The translations under genes were made by a program, and so were the position numbers. The notes below the pieces were generated by a model. It saw only the letters and a list, made by a program, of their open reading frames with translations. It did no database searches and was not told the DNA's origin. This document shows, in pieces, positions 55,848 through 64,000 of a stretch of DNA of 64,000 bases (positions are counted from its first letter, which is position 1; every line of letters starts with the position of its first letter). Origin of the DNA: Lachnospiraceae bacterium YSD2013 (GTDB lineage Bacteria > Bacillota > Clostridia > Lachnospirales > Lachnospiraceae); contig FMTX01000008.1 in assembly GCA_900100895.1 (NCBI GenBank), positions 1 through 64,000 on the forward strand. The letters are read 5' to 3'.

Positions 55848-56702
55848 ATGAAATTAGCGGTACTATCCGATATTCACAGCAATTACGAAGCTTTTAAAAG
55901 CTGCATTCAATATTTAGAGCGAAGAAAGGTAAATGCCTACATATTCTTAGGCGATTATGTAGGCGAGCTCCCTTGTCCGGAGAAAACCCTCAAATTAATA
56001 GATGAGTTACGCAAACATCGCAGATGCTTCATGCTAAGAGGCAACAAGGAAGACTACATTATTAAAGGACTCGGCGGTTACAATACCGACTGGGACGGTT
56101 ACCCCAGCATTGTCGGAATGCTTAGATACGCTTACGAGAACGTTTCGCCCGAGACCGTGGAATTCTTTAAGACCCTTCCGATAGAGGACACCATCAAGAT
56201 TGACGGCTATCCGGCTATCAGAATCTGCCATGGTTCCACAGATAATAACAAGGGCAATATAGAGAAAGAAAGCCCCGCTTTCTTTGACAACATCAAAGAG
56301 AAATATATTCTCTGCGGCCATACTCACAAGGCTAAGGTAACATATATAGCAAATAAGATTATCTGGAATCCCGGCTCCGTCGGACTTTCGGGAAGCGGAG
56401 AGATGATAGCAAGATGCATGATTCTTCACGGAGGCAGAGAGTCGTGGCGCCCCGAATATATAGAGGTTCCTTATGATATCGACGCAGAAATCAAAAGCAT
56501 GCGTGAAGAAGGCCTTTACAGAATCGCCCCTTACTGGAGCGTGATTACCGAAGACCTTTTAAAAGGCGGAACCATCGACCATAACCTTGTGCTTAACAAA
56601 GCAATGGAGCTGTGCGAATACGAAACCGGTCACTGCGAATGGCCTAAGATTCCGGAACGATTTATGAAAAAAGCTGTGGATGAACTGCTTTATATGGAGT
56701 AA
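55848..56702 (+). CDS. Calcineurin-like metallophosphoesterase
   Basis: A 284-residue metallophosphoesterase with all metal motifs: SDIHSNYEAF, FLGDYVGE, LRGNKED, ICHGS and LCGHTHKA. Members hydrolyse phosphodiesters or phosphomonoesters such as nucleotide polyphosphates; the substrate is unknown. Typical YfcE/MJ0936-like proteins are about 160-250 residues, so the extra ~60 C-terminal residues are beyond the core. A strong SD AAAGGAGAGG precedes the ATG, and a terminator follows at 56705. Confidence 0.92.
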   Translation: MKLAVLSDIHSNYEAFKSCIQYLERRKVNAYIFLGDYVGELPCPEKTLKLIDELRKHRRCFMLRGNKEDYIIKGLGGYNTDWDGYPSIVGMLRYAYENVSPETVEFFKTLPIEDTIKIDGYPAIRICHGSTDNNKGNIEKESPAFFDNIKEKYILCGHTHKAKVTYIANKIIWNPGSVGLSGSGEMIARCMILHGGRESWRPEYIEVPYDIDAEIKSMREEGLYRIAPYWSVITEDLLKGGTIDHNLVLNKAMELCEYETGHCEWPKIPERFMKKAVDELLYME

Positions 56703-56704
56703 CA

Positions 56705-56735
56705 AAAAGACCTGTTTTCGCAGGTCTTTTCTTTT
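56705..56735 (+). terminator. Terminator after the phosphoesterase gene
   Basis: Perfect 10-bp arms AAAAGACCTG and CAGGTCTTTT (56705-56714, 56721-56730) with a TTTTCG loop and T-rich tail. Confidence 0.9.
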
Positions 56736-56899
56736 GCCGGGAGAGAATATTCCCGGTTACGAAAAATAACACAGCATATTTTGCACTTTTCTTTATATAA
56801 GTTTAAGTTTTTGGAGGGTAACATTTCTTGACACCCCTACATTCCACGATATACTATATATGTAGTTTATTAAAGTACTAAATTATAAGAGAGATTTAT

Positions 56900-57733
56900 A
56901 TGAGGAGAAAGAAAGGTTCCACGATAGGAACCATTATTACATTAATAATTGTATTTTCGATTTTTTCGGATGTGATGCCTGTTTTGATTTTTGGTGTAGC
57001 ACTTCCGTTCATTCTTTTGTTTGCGGGAATTGCAATAATTGCGGCAGTCCTTAAGAAACACGGTTACACAGAAGTTAAGAAAGACGATAAGCCTACCAAG
57101 AATCCTTACAGTGTCAATTACGACAGACAGGCAGCCGAGAGAGCCGATGAGGAGCGTCGCAGAAGATACGAGCAGCAGAACAAGCCCGTGGTCGATACCA
57201 CTTACAGAGAGGTTAGAGATCCTGCACCGACTCTCAATACTCCTACCTCCGAGCCCAAGGTTCAGCCTACCAGACATAAGAAGACCGGGGACGCCGAGAT
57301 CGACAAGATGGTAGAAGAGATGGACAAGTCCATCGACGAGATGAAGAGACTCGACGAAGCTATCGAAGACGAGAAGATTTCCGAGCAGATTGTTCACCTT
57401 GAGACCGTAACGGAAAAGATTGTAGAGTACCTTATCAAGCATCCTAAGAAGAAGAAACAGATGGGTAAGTTCTTTGACTACTACCTTCCCACCACTATTA
57501 AGCTTCTTAATTCCTACAAGTACATGGACGAAGCCGGAATCTCCGGTGTAAATATAGACTCGACAAAAGAAAAAGTTGAGAATATGATGGATATGGCACT
57601 TGGTGCTTTTGACAAGCAGCTCGATGCCCTCTATGCCGATGAAGCTTTGGACGTATCTACGGATATTACGGTTATGCAGAATATGCTTAAGTCCGAAGGT
57701 CTTACGGAAGATGACATTACTTTAACACTATAA
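56900..57733 (+). CDS. xpaC: XpaC-like 5-bromo-4-chloroindolyl phosphate hydrolysis family protein
   Basis: A 277-residue protein with two closely spaced N-terminal membrane helices (about 9-52), a charged/Arg-rich linker (about 73-130) and a helical C-terminal domain that includes EQIVHLETVTEKIVEYLIK and a PKKKKQMGKFFDYYLPTTIKLL segment typical of the XpaC family. Its pairing with telA (23 bp downstream) is conserved in Firmicutes. The family name comes from an indirect assay; the molecular role is unknown. Confidence 0.85.
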   Translation: MRRKKGSTIGTIITLIIVFSIFSDVMPVLIFGVALPFILLFAGIAIIAAVLKKHGYTEVKKDDKPTKNPYSVNYDRQAAERADEERRRRYEQQNKPVVDTTYREVRDPAPTLNTPTSEPKVQPTRHKKTGDAEIDKMVEEMDKSIDEMKRLDEAIEDEKISEQIVHLETVTEKIVEYLIKHPKKKKQMGKFFDYYLPTTIKLLNSYKYMDEAGISGVNIDSTKEKVENMMDMALGAFDKQLDALYADEALDVSTDITVMQNMLKSEGLTEDDITLTL

Positions 57734-57755
57734 TATAAAGGGAGAATATGAAGAT

Positions 57756-58946
57756 ATGGCAGAAATGGAAACATCCGTACCTACTTTAACTCTTGAGCCC
57801 AATCAGGCAAGTACTGTGGCTCAGGACATGGCTGCTTTTGCCGACTCTACTTTCCAGAGCGTGGAAGAAGAAAAGGCCAAGGAAGCAAAGCGCGAGGCTA
57901 ACGCTATTCAGATTAATGAAGACATGCTTACCGAGCAGGAAAAAGCTGCAGTTAATGATTTCTATACAAAGATTGATATCAGAGACTCCAACATGGTAAT
58001 GCAGTATGGTGCGGCAGCTCAGAAGAACATTGCTAATTTCTCGGAAAACGCACTTAACAATGTTCGTACCAAGGACCTTGGCGAAATCGGTCAGGACCTT
58101 GCATCACTTGTTACCGAGCTTAAGACTGTAGGCGAAGTTGAGAAGAAAGGTATCGCAGGCTTCTTCCAGAAGAAGAAACACGAGCTTGATTCTCTTAAGA
58201 ACAGCTATGCTAAGGCTGAAGCTAACGTAGACAAGATTGTTAAGAACCTTGAGAATCACCAGGTAGTACTTATGAAGGACATCGCAATGTTCGACCAGAT
58301 GTACGACCTTAACATGAAATATTACAAAGAACTTACCATGTACATCATTGCAGGTAAGAAGAGACTTGAGCAGGCCAGAACCGTTGAACTCGAAGAGCTT
58401 CGTAAGAAAGCAGAAGAGACCGGCGCTCAGGAAGATGCTCAGGCATACAACGACTTCGCTAACCTTTGCAACCGTTTCGAGAAGAAGCTTCATGACCTTG
58501 AACTTACCCGTATGATTTCCATTCAGATGGGTCCTCAGACCAGACTTCTTCAGAACAACGATACTCAGATGCTTGAGAAGATTCAGTCTTCCCTCATCAA
58601 CACCATTCCTCTTTGGAAGAGCCAGATGGTACTTGCACTTGGTATCGAGCATGGTCGTCAGGCTACCGCAGCTCAGTCCGCAGTTACCCAGATGACCAAC
58701 GATCTTCTTAAGAAGAACGCTGATACCCTTAAGATGGCTACCATCGAGACCGCCAAGGAAGCTGAGAGATCCGTTGTTGATATCGAGACTCTTAAGCACA
58801 CCAATGAACAGCTCATCACCACTCTTGATGAAGTTATGAAGATTCAGACCGAAGGCGCTCAGAAGCGTAAGGAAGCAGAAGCAGAACTTGGCCGTATCGA
58901 AGGCGAGTTAAAGCAGAAGTTACTTGAGTTAAAGAGCAACGGCTGA
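57756..58946 (+). CDS. telA: Toxic anion resistance protein TelA family
   Basis: A 396-residue TelA/KlaA family protein, soluble and almost all helical, rich in Glu, Lys, Ala and Gln, with long coiled-coil segments. The block QMGPQTRLLQNNDTQMLEKI and the IPLWKSQMVLALGIE region are family hallmarks. Linked to tellurite or envelope-stress tolerance in some species, mechanism unknown. It forms a two-gene unit with xpaC. Confidence 0.92.
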   Translation: MAEMETSVPTLTLEPNQASTVAQDMAAFADSTFQSVEEEKAKEAKREANAIQINEDMLTEQEKAAVNDFYTKIDIRDSNMVMQYGAAAQKNIANFSENALNNVRTKDLGEIGQDLASLVTELKTVGEVEKKGIAGFFQKKKHELDSLKNSYAKAEANVDKIVKNLENHQVVLMKDIAMFDQMYDLNMKYYKELTMYIIAGKKRLEQARTVELEELRKKAEETGAQEDAQAYNDFANLCNRFEKKLHDLELTRMISIQMGPQTRLLQNNDTQMLEKIQSSLINTIPLWKSQMVLALGIEHGRQATAAQSAVTQMTNDLLKKNADTLKMATIETAKEAERSVVDIETLKHTNEQLITTLDEVMKIQTEGAQKRKEAEAELGRIEGELKQKLLELKSNG

Positions 58947-58965
58947 TAATTAAGACACAAAGATT

Positions 58966-58996
58966 CAGGTCGGAAGATTTCTTCCGACCTGTTTTT
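58966..58996. terminator. Bidirectional terminator between telA and the GH2 gene
   Basis: Arms CAGGTCGGAAG (58966-58976) and CTTCCGACCTG (58981-58991) with a 4-nt loop and TTTTT at 58992-58996. It also lies at the end of the convergent GH2 gene. Confidence 0.92.
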
Positions 58997-59006
58997 GTTT
59001 AAATAA

Positions 59007-62000
59007 CTATTTAGCTACGAATCTGAATTCTTTGAGATCAAAGTTACTTCCCGGAAGGAACACAAGATTAATCTTGCCCTTCGTACGAATATCGGGAAGC
59101 TCTATTTCAAAGGTTTCATAATCTTCCGTGTAAGGAATTTCAGCAAGGTCCCTTCGTACCACTTCATCCTCCACATAAAGAATATGTATCGAAGTCTTCT
59201 CGTTGTGAGAGCGACCGCGAATGATTATTTTACTGAGACCCTCCGCGAAATCCATATCATCGTACTCTATCGCAACGTTGTTACCTATAGAAGTGATAGC
59301 GTCTGTACCCACAACATAGGTATCGCCTGCAATATTGGAGAAAGAAACCGCCGGTATCACAGAATACGCTTTTAAGTTCTTGGTAAAATAAAAACCTTCG
59401 AAGGAAATCCTGTCATCCGTATGGAAGACAAATGTCAAAGTGTGAACTCCGGTAAGCGTTTTGGAAAGGGTAAACACGTTTTCCTGATAAGTGTTGTAAA
59501 TGCTCTTCGCTGCATATTCGCCTTTAAATACACACTCGCCGGTTTCGTAATCACCATCAATAATATCAAGATTCAAAGAATCCCTGAAACTGAATATAGG
59601 AACGTGAACGTCTGCCGAACCTACACTTCCGAGGTCAACCTTGGAATAAGTAACGTAAGAAATGTTGTCGGAGCCCGCAGGTAAGAAAGCGCCACCGAGG
59701 AAGCTTAGGCTCACATCTTCGGAATGTGCCTTGTCAAAATTGATTCCGGGAATCATGGAGTAAGCGTCTTTTTTGGCCTGTCCCAGTCCTGTAATTTTAT
59801 AGTCCAAAGTCGAAATTACTTCCGCATGGTTCTTATCGTTACAGCAATAAGCCATAAGTGTAAATTCACCGTCGCCGACAGCAGTAATGTGAGCGACATC
59901 GTCGATAACCTCAACATTTACGTAATCTGCGGTAACCGAATTGGGTGTAAGAGCAACAAACTCAATATCTCTGTAGGTTGCATTCTCGGGGTAAATCTTA
60001 TAAGAAACGGTTGCGGTGGGATTCTCTTTGGTCAAAGAATCACCGCCCTGTCTGGTAAGTTCAATCTTTCTTACGGGAACATCATCGGAAGAGGGACTTG
60101 CGAAATTGACCTCGCAATACATGCAAGGAGCATGTGATTCCGCAACCGCGCTGCTGATTATAATACTTTCTGAGGGCAGCCCGACAGATTCTACAGTAAC
60201 TTTAATCTCTCCCGGTTCAAAGGTAGGAGCGATAATAGCAAGAAGCTTGCCCGAGAAAAGTCGTCTGGATGTGCCCTTATATTCTTCGTAATCTGTGCTG
60301 TCGCCATTATCAAGCCCCACAAGTCTGCCGGGACCGGAAACGGAAACGCTCACACGATTTCTGGCATCCGCTACTAAAGTTCCGAAGGCATCAACCGTAG
60401 AAATGTCGACAAAAGCAAGTGTTTCGCCGTCTGCAGGAATTTCTTTGACCGTACAGGCAAGCTTAATCTTTGCAGGGTCGCCGAAAGAACGCTTAACATC
60501 TTCAGCCACAACAGCGCCACACTCATCGTAAGCCGCAAGCTTCAATTCACCTGCAGAGTAGGGAACCTTCCACTGAGCATACAACTTCTTGCCATGAAGG
60601 TGGTCGATTTTCTTTTGCCCAAGAGACTTGCCGTTAAAGAACAGCTCAACCACAGGAGCGTTGGAGTAACCGATAACGTCAATAATCTGGCCTTCGTTAA
60701 AGTCCCAGTACGGCAGCAGATGTGCCATCGGAGCTTTCTTATAATCGGTCCACTCGGCTTGGTAATGATAATAGGTATCCTTTTCAAAGCCTGCGGTATC
60801 AATCTGGCCAAAGAAAGAGTTCTTGGAATGATAAGGCGTAGGTTCTCCGATGTAGTCCCAGCCGGTCCAGATATACTGGCCGAAGACATAATCTCTGTCG
60901 CGGTGATCGGCCACTACCTGGTCGACACTCTTCGAGCCCCAGTTGGTAGTACAGTTACCGAGGCAGGAGCACTGCGCATCCATGTGAGTAAGCAAAGAAG
61001 TCTCAAGCGGGAAATGGTAGATTCCGCGACTCTGAACCGTCGAACCGGTCTCACTTCCGAAGATACGCCAGTGAGGATATTTCTTATGATGCTCATCATA
61101 AAGGCGCTCGCCGTAATTGTAGCCCGAAAGCTCAAGCTCGTCGGAACACTTCTGAGCATTTTCCCAGGCAATATAGTTAGAACCGATACCGATAAAAGCG
61201 TTGTGCTTATGGTCAAGCTCACGAACTTTGTCGCGAAGGAGTCTAGTCCACTTTAAGCCACTTTCAAGGTGAGTATCGTATATTTCATTGCCGATTCCCC
61301 AGATAATCAGCGAAGGATGATTCCTGTCGCGGCGTACCCAGGAAGTAACGTCCTTGTCCCACCAGGTCGGGAAGTAATTGCCGTAATCGAATTCGGTCTT
61401 GGGAAGCTCCCACATATCGAAGCTCTCGGAATAGATAAGAATACCCATCTCATCGGCAAGTTCCATAACTTCGACCGCGGGCATATTGTGGGAAGTGCGA
61501 ATTGAGTTAACACCCATCTTAATAAGCTTTTCAAATTGCCTGCGAAGAGCGGACTTATTCATGGCCGCGCCGAGAGCACCCAGATCGTGATGCTGACATA
61601 CACCCTGAATTTTTACATTTCGCTCGTTTAAAAAGAAACCTTTATCGCAGTCAAATTCTATGGTTCGGAAACCGAAGTTGTTGAAAACTTCTTCTTTGAC
61701 CACATCATCTTTAAGAATACGGGTTCGTACTTTATATAAGTAAGGATTGGTTATATCCCAAAGCACAGGCGCTTCAACAGACATGCTTTGAACACATACA
61801 GAGGCAGTATCGCTCAAAGAAACCGAAGAAGAAACACTTGCACATTCAGCCTCGGAAGCATCTAAAAGAGTATTCTCTATCGTATATGCGCCGCCACAAA
61901 GAGAAACCGCTTCTGTCTCAACATTAAGTACGAAGCCGTCGATTTCTTTGACTGCGTTTAGATACACACCGTCCAAAGGAATATAAGTTTCATCAAAATC

Positions 62001-62420
62001 GTATAGCCATACATTTCTATAAATACCTGCGCCGGAGTACCATCTGGAATTGAGATTTCGGTAGGTGGTGACGACGCAGACAATATTGGTTCCTTCTTTA
62101 ATATAAGAAGTTAAATCTACATCAAAGGTCGAGTAGCCATACTTCCACTCAAAAATCTTTGTACCGTTAAGATATATCTCGGAATCCATGTAGACCCCTT
62201 CAAAGCGCAGTATATACGTGTGACCGGGCTCGACAGACATATCAAAAGATTTCTTATAAAAACCGATTTCTGACTTATATAAATCTTTTACATGCCAAAT
62301 CATGTAATCATGAGGAAGATTTGTCGTCTTTAATAGAGAAGAGTTAAACATCTTATCGAAAGGAGTGTTAAGTTCAAACTCAGAAAACTGCCAATCGTTA
62401 TTAAATAAACTTTTAGTCAT
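59007..62420 (-). CDS. Glycoside hydrolase family 2 protein (beta-galactosidase-like)
   Basis: A 1137-residue GH2 enzyme. It has an N-terminal jelly-roll sugar-binding domain (SRWYSGAGIYRNVWL), an immunoglobulin-like domain, and a TIM barrel with acid/base Glu379 in WGIGNEIYD and nucleophile Glu457 in FGSETGS. DUF4982-like and further Ig/carbohydrate-binding-like domains fill the last ~500 residues. No signal peptide, so it is intracellular. Specificity (galactosidase, glucuronidase or mannosidase) is not fixed by motif; the DUF4982 layout suggests beta-galactosidase-like action on plant or host glycans. SD GGGGG. Lagging-strand orientation; divergent from a sugar-binding lipoprotein. Confidence 0.92.
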   Translation of the reverse strand: MTKSLFNNDWQFSEFELNTPFDKMFNSSLLKTTNLPHDYMIWHVKDLYKSEIGFYKKSFDMSVEPGHTYILRFEGVYMDSEIYLNGTKIFEWKYGYSTFDVDLTSYIKEGTNIVCVVTTYRNLNSRWYSGAGIYRNVWLYDFDETYIPLDGVYLNAVKEIDGFVLNVETEAVSLCGGAYTIENTLLDASEAECASVSSSVSLSDTASVCVQSMSVEAPVLWDITNPYLYKVRTRILKDDVVKEEVFNNFGFRTIEFDCDKGFFLNERNVKIQGVCQHHDLGALGAAMNKSALRRQFEKLIKMGVNSIRTSHNMPAVEVMELADEMGILIYSESFDMWELPKTEFDYGNYFPTWWDKDVTSWVRRDRNHPSLIIWGIGNEIYDTHLESGLKWTRLLRDKVRELDHKHNAFIGIGSNYIAWENAQKCSDELELSGYNYGERLYDEHHKKYPHWRIFGSETGSTVQSRGIYHFPLETSLLTHMDAQCSCLGNCTTNWGSKSVDQVVADHRDRDYVFGQYIWTGWDYIGEPTPYHSKNSFFGQIDTAGFEKDTYYHYQAEWTDYKKAPMAHLLPYWDFNEGQIIDVIGYSNAPVVELFFNGKSLGQKKIDHLHGKKLYAQWKVPYSAGELKLAAYDECGAVVAEDVKRSFGDPAKIKLACTVKEIPADGETLAFVDISTVDAFGTLVADARNRVSVSVSGPGRLVGLDNGDSTDYEEYKGTSRRLFSGKLLAIIAPTFEPGEIKVTVESVGLPSESIIISSAVAESHAPCMYCEVNFASPSSDDVPVRKIELTRQGGDSLTKENPTATVSYKIYPENATYRDIEFVALTPNSVTADYVNVEVIDDVAHITAVGDGEFTLMAYCCNDKNHAEVISTLDYKITGLGQAKKDAYSMIPGINFDKAHSEDVSLSFLGGAFLPAGSDNISYVTYSKVDLGSVGSADVHVPIFSFRDSLNLDIIDGDYETGECVFKGEYAAKSIYNTYQENVFTLSKTLTGVHTLTFVFHTDDRISFEGFYFTKNLKAYSVIPAVSFSNIAGDTYVVGTDAITSIGNNVAIEYDDMDFAEGLSKIIIRGRSHNEKTSIHILYVEDEVVRRDLAEIPYTEDYETFEIELPDIRTKGKINLVFLPGSNFDLKEFRFVAK

Positions 62421-62472
62421 AGGACCCCCGTATTAATAAATCCGCCGGTACCGCAAATCCGGCAGCAGACGT

Positions 62473-62489
62473 CGAAAAAACGTTTTTCG
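62473..62489. repeat. Inverted repeat 1 in the GH2/lipoprotein intergenic region
   Basis: CGAAAAA-ACG-TTTTTCG, 7 bp arms around a 3-nt centre. It shares its half-site CGAAAAA with inverted repeat 2, 43 bp further on, which suggests a common binding protein. It lies 53 bp upstream of the GH2 ATG. Confidence 0.5.
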
Positions 62490-62532
62490 GTGCTTTCAAA
62501 GTAATGTTACGACAATTCTTAACGTCGGTCTA

Positions 62533-62554
62533 CCGAAAAAATGCCTTTTTTCGG
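62533..62554. repeat. Inverted repeat 2 in the GH2/lipoprotein intergenic region
   Basis: Perfect arms CCGAAAAAA (62533-62541) and TTTTTTCGG (62546-62554) around TGCC. The half-site matches inverted repeat 1. It could be an operator shared by the divergent genes, or a hairpin without a T tail suitable for termination. Confidence 0.55.
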
Positions 62555-62693
62555 GAAAACTTTGGGCTTGGTTAAGAAAACCTTAAGCATTTTAGCAAGG
62601 TATTCTTTTTAAGCGTTTGCTATGATTATAAACCGAGGATACATGAAGTGATTTGGCGACAAACAGTTTATATAAGTAACGAGGAGGAGCATT

Positions 62694-64000
62694 ATGAGAT
62701 CGAAACTGATTAAATTGGTTTCCATCGCGGCGGTTATGATTTTAGCAATCAGTTTATCAGCCTGCGGTAAAAAAGAAGAGAAAGTAAAAGAGCCGATAGA
62801 CGGCGCAGGCGAGGGTTATGAATTTGTAGCCAAGAGCCGGTCGATTTCCGATGTAATCGGAACCGAAGGTTATGTGGAGAAAGCAATTGCCAAGAACGGC
62901 AAATTGTATGTGGTTCACAACACAGGAGGAGCACAGAAGCTTCACGTAATCGATCTTGAAACACTTGCGGACGACCCGATTGAGTTAGATTTCAAGAGCA
63001 TATTACCCGAGAACGAAGGCAACCTTTCGGAAGGCGAACCCGCTAATGAAGAGCCTGCAGAAAGTGATACTTCAGCAGACGAAACTCCGGCAACTGACAC
63101 AGAGGCAACTACCGGTGATGTGAGCGAAGGCGAAGCCGATGGAACGCTTACAATTGTGCAAGAAGAAGGCACAGGCGATCTCCTTGACGGTGATATGGGT
63201 GACACCTATATGTATGAAGAAGCCGGCGACGGCGGTGCAGACGTTGACGATTTATTTATAAATGATGACGGTTCCATTCTTTTTCTTTTGGCAACCTACA
63301 CTGAAACGGGCCGCAGTTACAATGTTTGCAAGAGAGACAGTAACGGTTCGCTCAGCCTTGTATATTCGGCAGACGGCTTGGTCAAAGAAGGCGAGTATGT
63401 CAGCCGCGCTTATCTTAAGGAAGACGGAGGAATTTACCTTACCAAGGAATCCTCTATTCTCAGCGTTGACAAAGACGGTAAAAAAGAAGGCGAAATCGAA
63501 GTCGGAAACTGGATTCAGACCATTTTCACTGACAAAGAAGGTAATTGCTACGTAACATTCTGGTCACAGGCCGAGAGCGGAATTGTATGTAAGAAAGCTG
63601 ATTTCGCACAGAATACTCTCAGCGACGGTCTTAAGATTGCCGCAAATAACGGAAGAACCTACCAGACCGGTGAGGATACTTATGTTGTGGCAGGCAGTGA
63701 TGCTGTAACGGAATACAATATCAAGACCGATGAAAAGAAAAAGCTTTGGGACTGGATTAACCTTGATTTATTCAACGTTGATACCGAATCATTTATGGTT
63801 AACGATGACGGATCTTATTCCTTCATCGCTGCCAATTACGATGATGAAGCTACTACATACGATTACGTAACAGTATCCAAAGAAAAAATCGATCCCGCAA
63901 ATGCGAAAATAGAACTTGTTTACGGTTGTTCTTATCTTGACTGGAACGTACGAACCAAGATTTCCGCATTCAACAAGAGTCAGGATAAATACAGAATTCG
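62694..64000 (+). CDS. Lipoprotein, probably extracellular solute-binding type, 3' end beyond window
   Basis: The open reading frame continues through 64000 (435 complete codons, no stop). The N-terminus is a lipoprotein signal: MRSKL, hydrophobic segment and lipobox SLSACGKK with Cys at about 23. Residues ~105-185 form a low-complexity acidic Glu/Asp/Thr/Pro segment. A beta-rich part with repeated NxDG/KDG turns (DNDDGS, EDGG, DKEGN) follows. The last visible residues (ISAFNKSQDKYRI) match the start of the solute-binding fold. SD GAGGAGG lies upstream. Together with the divergent GH2 gene it suggests uptake and breakdown of a glycan. Confidence 0.85.
   Translation, partial: MRSKLIKLVSIAAVMILAISLSACGKKEEKVKEPIDGAGEGYEFVAKSRSISDVIGTEGYVEKAIAKNGKLYVVHNTGGAQKLHVIDLETLADDPIELDFKSILPENEGNLSEGEPANEEPAESDTSADETPATDTEATTGDVSEGEADGTLTIVQEEGTGDLLDGDMGDTYMYEEAGDGGADVDDLFINDDGSILFLLATYTETGRSYNVCKRDSNGSLSLVYSADGLVKEGEYVSRAYLKEDGGIYLTKESSILSVDKDGKKEGEIEVGNWIQTIFTDKEGNCYVTFWSQAESGIVCKKADFAQNTLSDGLKIAANNGRTYQTGEDTYVVAGSDAVTEYNIKTDEKKKLWDWINLDLFNVDTESFMVNDDGSYSFIAANYDDEATTYDYVTVSKEKIDPANAKIELVYGCSYLDWNVRTKISAFNKSQDKYRI

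Noticed and set aside
56735-56757. Second terminator hairpin CCGGGA/TCCCGG after the phosphoesterase
   Set aside because: Only 6 bp and no T tract; the stronger hairpin at 56705-56735 explains termination.
60594-61256. 220-codon plus-strand ORF inside the GH2 gene
   Set aside because: Antisense shadow of the GH2 TIM barrel; no supporting SD or motif.

Overview
The window looks like the replication-origin region of a Clostridia (Bacillota) chromosome, most probably Lachnospiraceae. The evidence is the order rpmH-rnpA-yidD-yidC-khpB-mnmE-mnmG-rsmG to the left of oriC and dnaA-dnaN-yaaA-recF-gyrB-gyrA to the right, AT-rich core genes, a DUF3881-serS-HD-GYP-DUF4446-parB-parA block, tRNA genes without encoded CCA, and strong SD sequences. 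Most genes left of about 31.5 kb lie on the minus strand and most to the right on the plus strand, so both arms are mainly transcribed away from the origin.

Left arm, read outward from oriC: the ribosomal protein L34/RNase P/membrane insertase/tRNA-modification genes; a DegS/DegU-like two-component pair in the place where Bacillus carries noc; two perfect parS sites and parA-parB; DUF4446, HD-GYP, serS and DUF3881; a tRNA-Arg(CCT) whose 5' end overlaps the DUF3881 stop codon; a lagging-strand pair of alpha-xylosidase and esterase; an exonuclease; a CPA2 antiporter, ABC-F protein, MATE transporter, class I fumarase subunits and an acyltransferase; an AT-rich M50 protease next to tRNA-Ser(GCT); an ABC exporter operon with a zinc-ribbon membrane protein; and the 5' end of a 16S rRNA gene with two promoters.

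Origin: six perfect DnaA boxes lie between rpmH and dnaA. Another perfect box lies between dnaA and dnaN, followed by tandem degenerate boxes, a GC-rich spacer and a DnaA-trio-like tract next to an AT-rich stretch. This resembles the bipartite oriC and basal unwinding system of Bacillus.

Right arm: after gyrA there is a three-gene putative lipid/acyl-transfer operon in which two of the three enzymes have lost catalytic residues. A D,D-carboxypeptidase, trmB, tRNA-Pro(CGG), a DUF3795-GNAT fusion, an inositol monophosphatase family gene and a 58-residue HTH-like gene follow. Next is a tightly packed nonulosonic (pseudaminic) acid operon: pseF, pseI, a formyltransferase-like gene, pseG, a GT52-type and a GT2 glycosyltransferase. 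The arm ends with an aquaporin, an SDR protein, a phosphoesterase, xpaC-telA, a large GH2 enzyme and a divergent sugar-binding-type lipoprotein that runs off the window. The intergenic region between these last two holds two related inverted repeats.

No insertion sequence, CRISPR array or prophage was seen. The most unusual observations are the tRNA/stop-codon overlap, the catalytically degenerate acyl-transfer operon, the formyltransferase inside the pse operon, and the paired inverted repeats before the GH2 gene.
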